Below are positions 8,108 to 15,115 of a stretch of DNA of 43,111 nt, piece after piece. The stretch lies in assembly GCA_017963105.1 (NCBI GenBank), contig JAGCTY010000161.1, forward strand, positions 1 to 43,111, in the 5' to 3' direction. The notes below the pieces were generated by a model, which worked only from the letters and a program-made list of their open reading frames with translations, searched no databases and was not told the DNA's origin. This DNA is from Lentisphaeria bacterium. Lineage in GTDB: Bacteria; Verrucomicrobiota; Lentisphaeria; Victivallales; UBA1829. The position numbers and the translations under genes are program-made. Within the stretch, counting starts at the first letter, position 1, and each line of letters starts with the position of its first letter.

Positions 8108-9310
8108 ATGAAAGTCGTAGTCGCTTACTCCGGAGGGCTTGACACCTCCGTCATCGTGAAATGGGTCAAGGAGACCTACAACGCCGAAGTCATCGGTTAC
8201 TGCGCCGATGTCGGCCAGGCCGAAGAAACGTCCGGAGTCGAACAGAAGTGCATCAATACCGGCGCGACGAAGTGCTACGTGGAAGACCTGACCGAGGAAT
8301 TCGCCCGCGATTTCATCTTCCCGATGATGCAGGCGAACGCCATTTACGAGGGCAACTATCTGCTCGGCACCTCCATCGCCCGCCCGCTCATCGCCAAGCG
8401 CCTCGTCGAGGTCGCCAAGGCCGAGGGCGCGGACGCCATCTGCCACGGCGCGACCGGCAAGGGCAACGACCAGGTCCGTTTCGAGATCAACGCGAATGCG
8501 ATCGACCCGTCGATCAAGATCATCGCAGCCTGGCGCGATCCGAACTGGCATTTCCGCTCCCGTTCCGAAATGATCGAATACGCCCACAAGAACAACATCC
8601 CGGTCTCCAGCACGCTGAAGAAGCCGTACTCCATGGACCGCAACCTCCTGCACATCTCGTTCGAGGGCGGCATCCTGGAGGATCCGTGGCAGGAATGCCC
8701 GGAAGACATCTCCGTGATGACGAAGCCGCTCTCCCAGGCCGCGAATGAGCCGGAAGACGTGATCATCGAGTTCGAAAAGGGCGTACCGGTGAAGGTCAAC
8801 GGCGAATCGCTTTCCCCCGCGAACATCATGCGCAAGCTGAACGAGCTCGGCTCCAAGCACGCGGTCGGTCGCGTCGACATCGTCGAGAACCGTTTCGTGG
8901 GCATGAAGTCCCGCGGCGTGTACGAGACCCCCTGCGGCACCATCCTCTACACCGCGCACCGCGGCCTCGAGGAGATCACCATGGACCGCGAGGTCATGTT
9001 CCTGCGCGACAGCTTCATCCCGACCTACGCGCGCCTGATCTACAACGGCTTCTGGTACGCCCCGGAACGCGAAATGCTCCAGGCCGCCATCACCGAAAGC
9101 CAGAAGTTCGTGACCGGCGAAGTCCGCGTGAAGCTCTTCAAGGGCGCCTGCCACGTGACCGGCCGCCGTTCGCCCTACAGCCTCTACGACGACAACCTGT
9201 CCACGTTCGAGAAGGACGACGTGTACGACCACAAGGACGCCGCCGGCTTCATCAAGCTGAACGCGCTCCGTCTGCGCGTGCTCGCACGCAGCGCCCAGAA
9301 ACGCTATTGA
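8108..9310 (+). CDS. argG: Argininosuccinate synthase
   Basis: A 400-aa enzyme joining citrulline and aspartate with ATP to argininosuccinate, the penultimate step of arginine synthesis. The PP-loop YSGGLDTS lies at the N-terminus (8-15), [13 protein letters not shown] at about 117-129, and the length is that of the family. GAGGAG at 8094-8099 supports the ATG. No other arginine gene is in the window; instead ppk and mazG follow on the same strand without a visible terminator. Confidence 0.97.
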   Translation: MKVVVAYSGGLDTSVIVKWVKETYNAEVIGYCADVGQAEETSGVEQKCINTGATKCYVEDLTEEFARDFIFPMMQANAIYEGNYLLGTSIARPLIAKRLVEVAKAEGADAICHGATGKGNDQVRFEINANAIDPSIKIIAAWRDPNWHFRSRSEMIEYAHKNNIPVSSTLKKPYSMDRNLLHISFEGGILEDPWQECPEDISVMTKPLSQAANEPEDVIIEFEKGVPVKVNGESLSPANIMRKLNELGSKHAVGRVDIVENRFVGMKSRGVYETPCGTILYTAHRGLEEITMDREVMFLRDSFIPTYARLIYNGFWYAPEREMLQAAITESQKFVTGEVRVKLFKGACHVTGRRSPYSLYDDNLSTFEKDDVYDHKDAAGFIKLNALRLRVLARSAQKRY

Positions 9311-9342
9311 TCGGCGGCTGCCGCTGCGGTCAGAGGGAAATC

Positions 9343-11466
9343 ATGGCTTCTCCGGCAGAGGACATTCATCCCCCCATTCTCCTCCGGGACGACTCGTGGC
9401 TTGCGTTCAACGCCCGCGTCCTGGAGGAAGCTATGGACCCCGCCGTCCCCCTGCTCGAACGCGCCAAATTCCTCTCCATCTTCAGCAGCAACCTCGATGA
9501 ATTCTTCATGGTGCGGATCGCCGGCCTGGCCCGGCATGCGCCCGACGCGGTCGCCCGTTTCGGCGGCCGCTATTATTTTTCCCCGCACGAACTCCGGGAA
9601 CGGCTGATCCGAAAGATCCGCATTCTGACGGCGCGCCAGTACCGGAGCTGGGAACGCAGCCTGAGGCCGGCCCTGGCCGCGCACGGCATCCGTGTCGTCC
9701 GCTGGGAAGAACTGCCGGAGGAATGCGCCGCGGAGGCGTCCGCGCTCTTCGAACGCGAATACCGGTCCGCCCTGACCCCGGTGGCCGTCGATCCCGACGC
9801 CGAAGAACCGCCGGTCGTGCCCGCGCTCGCGCTGGAACTGCTCATCCGCGTGCAGTGCCCCGGCACCGACGAAATCCGCACGGCGTTCATGCAGGTGCCG
9901 ACCCGGTCGAGCCGGTTCCTGTGCTTCGAATCGCTCGACGTCCCGGGCGAAATCCTGCTCCTGCCGCTGGAGGAGCTGGTCGGGGCGAAGGCCGCCGGAT
10001 TCTTCCCCGGCTGCACCGTGCTCGAATGCGCGGCGTTCCGCGTCACGCGCGACCGCGACCTGACCCCGGACGAGGACACCGGCGACCTGCTCAGCGAGAT
10101 GCAGGCGATGCTGCGGAAACGCGGCAAGCGCACGATCGTACGGCTGGAGACGTCCGCCGCCATGTCCGCCGCCGCGCGGGCGTTCCTCATGGATACGCTC
10201 GGCGTGACGCCCGACGAACACATCTCCGTCCGCGGCACGGTCGACCTGACGGGTCTCATGGACCTGGTCAGGCTTCCCGGCCATCCCGACCTGCTCGACC
10301 CGCCGCTGCCGCCCCTGCCCTCGCCGCATTGCCCCGCCGACAGATCCATGTTCGACTGCATTCGCGACGGCGGCCCGTTCTTCCTGCACGTCCCGTACGA
10401 ATCGTTCGACCCGGTGATCCGGCTGCTCTCCGAGGCGGCCGACGACCCGGACGTGATCGCGATCAAGCAGACGCTGTACCGCGTGGGACAGGACCCGCCG
10501 GTGGTCCATGCGCTGATCCGCGCGGCGCAGGCGGGCAAACAGGTCACGGTCTACTTCGAGATCATGGCGCGGTTCGACGAGGAGAACAACATCCGGCTGT
10601 CGCGCGAGCTGGCCGACGCGGGCGCGCACGTGGTGTACGGCGTGCCGAAAATCAAGGTCCACGCGAAGATGCTGCTGATCGTCCGCCGCGAAGGGGACGA
10701 GGTGCGCCGCTACCTGCATCTGCCGACCGGGAACTACAACTGCTCCACCGTGAAGCAGTACACCGACATCGGGCTCTTCACCTGCGACGACGCGCTCGCG
10801 GACGACGTTTCCGCGCTCTTCCACGCCATCACCGGGCTCTCCGCCCCGGCGAGCTGGAAGAAAATCATCGCCGCGCCCTACGACATGCGCGGACGCGTCC
10901 TCGCCATGATCGACCGCGAGGCGGCGCTCTCCACGCCCGCGCACCCCGGCGGCATCACGCTGAAGCTCAACGCGCTCCAGGACCCGGAGGTCATCGAGCA
11001 CCTCTACGAGGCCGCGCGGCGCGGCGTCCGCATCGACATGGTCGTGCGCGGCATCTGCGCCATGAACCCGGCCTCGCTCCCGCCCGAAGCCGCCGCGAAC
11101 GTCCGCGTGGTCAGCATCGTGGACCGCTTCCTGGAGCACTCGCGCATCTACCGGTTCGCCAACGGCGGCGCGCCGGAGTATTTCATCGGCAGCGCCGATC
11201 TCATGCCGCGCAACCTTTCCCGCCGCGTCGAGATCCTGGTCCCGGTCGAATCCGCCGCATTGCGCGACGAGCTGGACGTGATCCTGTTCACCTCGCTCCA
11301 CGACCGCAGGAAGGGACGCCGCCTGACCGGGGAAAACCGCTATTCGCACACCACCGGCACGCTCCAGCACGAATCCGAGCGCGCCCAGGTCTCGCTTTAC
11401 AACTACTACAAAAAACGCCTGGAACATCCCGATTTTCCGCAGGACGCCCCGGGCACGGAGTATTGA
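9343..11466 (+). CDS. ppk: Polyphosphate kinase 1
   Basis: A 707-aa enzyme that reversibly makes inorganic polyphosphate from ATP. Family landmarks are FLSIFSSNLDEFFMVR in the N-terminal domain, IKQTLYR, the HxK-type KVHAKMLL, HLPTGNYN, VRGIC and RFLEHSRIY with the second conserved His, and SADLMPRNLSRRVE near the C-terminus. VRGICAMNP departs from the usual VRGICxLxPG. An upstream TTG at 9307 overlaps the argG stop; the ATG at 9343 with GAGGGA at 9333-9338 is the better start. mazG begins 6 bases after the stop. Confidence 0.95.
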   Translation: MASPAEDIHPPILLRDDSWLAFNARVLEEAMDPAVPLLERAKFLSIFSSNLDEFFMVRIAGLARHAPDAVARFGGRYYFSPHELRERLIRKIRILTARQYRSWERSLRPALAAHGIRVVRWEELPEECAAEASALFEREYRSALTPVAVDPDAEEPPVVPALALELLIRVQCPGTDEIRTAFMQVPTRSSRFLCFESLDVPGEILLLPLEELVGAKAAGFFPGCTVLECAAFRVTRDRDLTPDEDTGDLLSEMQAMLRKRGKRTIVRLETSAAMSAAARAFLMDTLGVTPDEHISVRGTVDLTGLMDLVRLPGHPDLLDPPLPPLPSPHCPADRSMFDCIRDGGPFFLHVPYESFDPVIRLLSEAADDPDVIAIKQTLYRVGQDPPVVHALIRAAQAGKQVTVYFEIMARFDEENNIRLSRELADAGAHVVYGVPKIKVHAKMLLIVRREGDEVRRYLHLPTGNYNCSTVKQYTDIGLFTCDDALADDVSALFHAITGLSAPASWKKIIAAPYDMRGRVLAMIDREAALSTPAHPGGITLKLNALQDPEVIEHLYEAARRGVRIDMVVRGICAMNPASLPPEAAANVRVVSIVDRFLEHSRIYRFANGGAPEYFIGSADLMPRNLSRRVEILVPVESAALRDELDVILFTSLHDRRKGRRLTGENRYSHTTGTLQHESERAQVSLYNYYKKRLEHPDFPQDAPGTEY

Positions 11467-11472
11467 CCCGAT

Positions 11473-12258
11473 ATGAACATGTCCGAACTTGAACGCCTCG
11501 TGAACGTCATGCGCCGCCTGCGTGCGCCCGACGGATGCCCCTGGGACCGCGAACAGACCCACGAATCCCTCAAGAAATGCCTCGTCGGCGAGGCCGCCGA
11601 ATACCTCGACGCCGTCGACCACAAGTCCGACGCCGAGATGTGCGAGGAGCTGGGCGACCTCCTGATGCAGGTCGTCATGAACAGTGTCATGGCGGAGGAG
11701 CGCGGCGCGTTCACGCTGGAGGATGTCGCGCGCGGCATCTCCGACAAGATGATCCGCCGCCATCCGCACGTCTTCGGCGATGTACACGTGGACAACTCCG
11801 CGCAGGTGCTCGTGAACTGGGAGAAGATCAAGAAGACCGAGCACGACGACTACCGCAAGTCCGCGCTCGACGGCGTGCCGCGCAACCTCCCCGCCGTCCT
11901 CCGCGCCGAAAAGCTCCAGAAGAAGGCCGCCAAGCACGGATTCGACTGGACGAACGACGCCGACATCCTCGCGAAGGTCCGCGAGGAGATGTCCGAGCTG
12001 GAGGAAGCGTACCAATCCGGCGACAGGGAGAAGATCAACGACGAGGCCGCCGACCTCGTGTTTGCCGTCGTCAATTTCCTCCGATTCCGCGGCGAAAACT
12101 GCGAGGAGGTCGTGAACCGCGCCTCCGACAAGTTCGACCGCCGTTACCGCGCGGTCGAGTCGAAGCTCGCCGCCGAGGAAAAGACCGTCGACGACACCCC
12201 CATGGCCCGCCTCGACGAACTCTGGAACGAGGCCAAGGCCGAGGAAAAGAAACCGTAA
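11473..12258 (+). CDS. mazG: Nucleoside triphosphate pyrophosphohydrolase MazG
   Basis: A 261-aa, two-domain all-alpha NTP pyrophosphatase that hydrolyses (d)NTPs to monophosphates. The N-terminal domain has CPWDREQTHESL, EAAEYLDA and EELGDLLMQVV (metal-binding ExxE...ExxD pattern); the C-terminal domain repeats the pattern in EEMSELEEA and DEAADLVFAVVNFLR. It is coupled to ppk, with 6 bases between them. The ATG at 11473 or 11479 could be the start; GGAG at 11457-11460 is the only Shine-Dalgarno nearby. Confidence 0.95.
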   Translation: MNMSELERLVNVMRRLRAPDGCPWDREQTHESLKKCLVGEAAEYLDAVDHKSDAEMCEELGDLLMQVVMNSVMAEERGAFTLEDVARGISDKMIRRHPHVFGDVHVDNSAQVLVNWEKIKKTEHDDYRKSALDGVPRNLPAVLRAEKLQKKAAKHGFDWTNDADILAKVREEMSELEEAYQSGDREKINDEAADLVFAVVNFLRFRGENCEEVVNRASDKFDRRYRAVESKLAAEEKTVDDTPMARLDELWNEAKAEEKKP

Positions 12259-12293
12259 CCGGCCTTTCCTCTGTTTCCGTTTGCGAAATACGT

Positions 12294-12328
12294 CCGGCAG
12301 CCGTTCCACGCGGCGCCGGGCGTTTTTT
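12294..12328 (+). terminator. Intrinsic terminator of argG-ppk-mazG
   Basis: CCGGC (12294-12298) and GCCG (12300-12303) pair with CGGC-GCCGG (12311-12319) across a 7-base loop, leaving one bulged A; GCG and six T follow (12323-12328). Confidence 0.85.
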
Positions 12329-12353
12329 CCGGAAAGCGGTGTTCGGATCCGGC

Positions 12354-12983
12354 TCAGGAATACAGCATCCTGATCGCAAGGTACTGGAGAATGACGCCGG
12401 CCAGGACGAAGAGGTGGAACACCGTATGCACGAAGGGCTTTTTGATCAGGTACAGCCCCGCGCCGATGGAAAATGCCACGCCGCCGCCGATCAGGAGATA
12501 GGTGACCATAGGATCTGCCACACTCCACAAGCTTTTCAGCAGCAGGAGCGACGCCCAGCCCATGACCAGGTATATGACCGTGGTGACATACTTATGTTTG
12601 AGCGTGATGAAGGAGAAGACCCCGCCGACAACCGCGCACAGGCCCAGCGCACAGAACCAGATGATGCACTCGCGCGGCGACGCGATGGCGTTCAGGATCG
12701 GCACATAGGTCCCGGCGATCGCGAAATAGATCACTGCATGGTCCGCCTTGCGGACGGCGCTCTTCACGTCCTGGTCGCGGATGGCATGGTACATGGAGGA
12801 AACCAGGAACATGGAAAAGATGGAGACGCCGTAGATCAGGGCGCAGACGATGAACGGCGGCAGGGAGGAGTTCATGATCAGCAGGTACGTGCCGTACACC
12901 GTGAGCACGGCGCCGGCGATGTGCGTAACGGAGTTGCAGATATCCTCCGCCTGGGAATAATTCGGTATCGAAAGTTCAGTCAT
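12354..12983 (-). CDS. Hemolysin III / PAQR-family membrane protein
   Basis: A 209-aa seven-helix membrane protein of the hemolysin III (YqfA/PAQR) family. The metal-site motifs of the superfamily are visible: SSMYHAI, KADHAVIYFAIAGTYVP and the C-terminal HTVFHLFVLAG. Eukaryotic relatives are adiponectin/progestin receptors and ceramidases; bacterial members are usually uncharacterised. It starts 36 bases after the end of cdaR on the same strand, so it is probably the third gene of that operon. Confidence 0.9.
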   Translation of the reverse strand: MTELSIPNYSQAEDICNSVTHIAGAVLTVYGTYLLIMNSSLPPFIVCALIYGVSIFSMFLVSSMYHAIRDQDVKSAVRKADHAVIYFAIAGTYVPILNAIASPRECIIWFCALGLCAVVGGVFSFITLKHKYVTTVIYLVMGWASLLLLKSLWSVADPMVTYLLIGGGVAFSIGAGLYLIKKPFVHTVFHLFVLAGVILQYLAIRMLYS

Positions 12984-13019
12984 GGCACATTCTATTCCGG
13001 TTGGAAAACGGTTGCTGTT

Positions 13020-14021
13020 TCATTTCGATGCGGGCGTGACGACGGGCTCCAGGGTCACGGTGGCCTGGACCGGAATCACCTCGACCACCTTGATGCGGTC
13101 ATTGTCGGACCAGCATTTGATATCGACGGTATAGACGCCCGGCCGCGTCACGTCCGACAGGTCGAGGAACGGATGGATCTGCGTCTGGGAGATATCCGGC
13201 ACGCTGTCGACCAGGACGGTCACGGATTCCGGCTGGATCTTCGAGATGATGAGGTTGTTCGCGCCGGACCTGCCGAAGAGAACCTGGACGGGGATGCCGT
13301 AGAAGGCGCGCGGCTTGTTCTTCTCGATCCTGACCTCGACTCTCACCTTGCCGGAAAGGATTTCGATGCCTTTTTCCGGCGAAACCAGATCGACCTGGCG
13401 CGAAAAACTGTTCGTCACGTTCGCCAGCGGAATCTTTTCGGTTTCGAGATACTTGATGTCATCCAGGAGCTTCTTCGGACCGCGGATCGTCACCGGCTTC
13501 TCCGGCTGGACGAGCGACGCCTGATAGCCGTCCATCACCTCTCTGAAATCGCTGACCGGATGCACGGGGACGTCCTTGGTGTCCATGATGTCGATGTTCA
13601 GCGGCAGCATTTCCGGGTTGATCGACAGAACGTTCAGGTCTTCCAGCGCCGCGCTCGACCGCACCATATCCGGAAGGAGCTTGACCGGCATATCCGCCAG
13701 GACCTGATTTTTCGTCACGGGGCATTCCACATAAAAATCCGTGCCTTTCAGCCCCTTCTGGCCTGCCGGGACCTCTACGGAAATGTCGACGGACACGTCG
13801 CGCGGGATCAGATCGACCCCGTTCTCGCCGGCCACGAACCGGACCGGCACCCCGCGGAGGTCGATCTTGACCATTTCCTTCTGCGATTTCACGTTCTGGT
13901 ACACATATCCGGTCAGAAGGCAGGCGAAGATCAGCGCGAAGAGTTTGCGCCAGAAATCGTGCCTGATGATATGCGGGATGTGCGGCTGGACCTTCTGCCA
14001 GAATTTGATGATCGCGCTCAT
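13020..14021 (-). CDS. cdaR: YbbR-domain protein, CdaA regulator (CdaR-like)
   Basis: A 333-aa protein with a short cytoplasmic N-terminus, one transmembrane helix (about 26-43, FWRKLFALIFACLLTGYVY) and an extracytoplasmic part made of repeated beta-rich YbbR units (about 50-325), each marked by hydrophobic strands and segments such as VRVEVRIEKN. YbbR proteins next to CdaA bind the cyclase and modulate its activity. The ATG overlaps the cdaA stop by 4 bases (ATGA), which implies translational coupling and supports the pairing. Confidence 0.85.
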   Translation of the reverse strand: MSAIIKFWQKVQPHIPHIIRHDFWRKLFALIFACLLTGYVYQNVKSQKEMVKIDLRGVPVRFVAGENGVDLIPRDVSVDISVEVPAGQKGLKGTDFYVECPVTKNQVLADMPVKLLPDMVRSSAALEDLNVLSINPEMLPLNIDIMDTKDVPVHPVSDFREVMDGYQASLVQPEKPVTIRGPKKLLDDIKYLETEKIPLANVTNSFSRQVDLVSPEKGIEILSGKVRVEVRIEKNKPRAFYGIPVQVLFGRSGANNLIISKIQPESVTVLVDSVPDISQTQIHPFLDLSDVTRPGVYTVDIKCWSDNDRIKVVEVIPVQATVTLEPVVTPASK

Positions 14022-14878
14022 GCTTCGCCGTCCTTTCCGCCGTCGTCCCCGGCGTCGTCAGGACTCGCCAGCCCGAGTTCAGCCGCCTTGCCGAAGCGTT
14101 TCCACGGCGCTTTTTTCCGTTCCAGCAGAATCGTGCTGAGCTGGAACCGGAGTTCCTCGGCGCTCAGCCCGCGGATCAGGCGCCCCTTCTTCGCCAGGCT
14201 GATCAGTCCGGTCTCCTCGGATACGACCACCGCCACGGCGTCGGTCTCCTGCGAGATGCCGACCGCGGCGCGATGGCGCGTGCCGAGGCGCTTCCCGTTC
14301 ACGAAAAAATCCTCCTCGGCCAAAGGCAGCACGGCGTGGGCGGCCACGATGCGGTTGTTCTTCCCGATGACCACGGCGCAGTCGTGAAGCGGCGAGTTCG
14401 GATAGAAAATGGACTGGAGCAGCAGGGCATCCACGCGGGCGTCCAGCGAGACGGCCGAACGCGTCGTGTCCGTCAGCCCGATATTGCGCTCGAACACGAT
14501 GATCGCGCCGGTCCGCGTGACGGACAGCTGCGCGGCGGCCTCGGCCACCTGGTCGATCGTCTCCTGTCCGATCCGGTTCGACACGAAAATGCTGCCCGCC
14601 TGAGCGAACGCACGCCGGAATTCCGGCTGGAAGATCACGAGGATGGCGATGCCGAGGGACGGGATCAGGCCTTCGATCAGCAGGAACCGCAGCACGGTCA
14701 GGCGTTCGACACGGGACACCAGGATCGTGGCGGTCAGAAGTACGGCGATCACGCCGAACAGCACGTTGGCGCTGCGGGTGCCGCGCAGGAAATACAGCAC
14801 CCAGTAGATCATCGCCCAGATGATCACGAAGTCGACGGAATAAAACAGATATTTGACGATGACGTCCTGATTCGGCAT
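14018..14878 (-). CDS. cdaA: Membrane diadenylate cyclase CdaA
   Basis: A 286-aa enzyme making c-di-AMP from two ATP. Three N-terminal helices (about 8-30, 36-55, 68-85) precede a DAC (DisA_N) domain with QPEFRRA, IVFERN, the motif SPLHDCAVVI and the ATP-binding GTRHRAAVGIS at 199-209, followed by VSEETG. The nearly invariant DGA motif reads Asp166-Cys167-Ala168 (codon TGC). The C-terminal tail is acidic and Gly/Asp-rich. GGAGA just upstream supports the start. It is first in an operon with cdaR and the PAQR gene; the glmM gene that often follows is absent. Confidence 0.93.
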   Translation of the reverse strand: MPNQDVIVKYLFYSVDFVIIWAMIYWVLYFLRGTRSANVLFGVIAVLLTATILVSRVERLTVLRFLLIEGLIPSLGIAILVIFQPEFRRAFAQAGSIFVSNRIGQETIDQVAEAAAQLSVTRTGAIIVFERNIGLTDTTRSAVSLDARVDALLLQSIFYPNSPLHDCAVVIGKNNRIVAAHAVLPLAEEDFFVNGKRLGTRHRAAVGISQETDAVAVVVSEETGLISLAKKGRLIRGLSAEELRFQLSTILLERKKAPWKRFGKAAELGLASPDDAGDDGGKDGEA

Positions 14879-14976
14879 GATGCTGGTGTCTCCGCGGGTT
14901 TCAAATCATAAAAAGATACCTCAAAAAACAGAAAAAACAAGTATCTTTTGTCAAAAAGTCAAGAAAACGCGCGTTT

Positions 14977-15074
14977 TTATGCCCCGCACGCGGCGATGAT
15001 CCTGTGCTGACAAGGCCGACCGATGCACGCAGCGCCGGAAATTATTATGCCCCGCACGCGGCGGTGATCCTGTG
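14977..15074. repeat. Two 30-base direct repeats, 68-base period
   Basis: The 30-base units at 14977-15006 and 15045-15074 begin TTATGCCCCGCACGCGG and differ at one base (A/G). They occupy the space between the end of the Aas-like gene and the start of cdaA. The perfect palindrome AAAACGCGCGTTTT (14964-14977) abuts the first copy. Together they could be operators of cdaA or members of a small dispersed repeat family. No clear promoter for cdaA is visible; TTGTTT with TATCTT at 16 bases, on the minus strand, is the best weak match. Confidence 0.6.
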
Positions 15075-15115
15075 ATCTGCTGCGCGGGAGCACGGAAAAC
15101 AAACGTGGACCGGCC

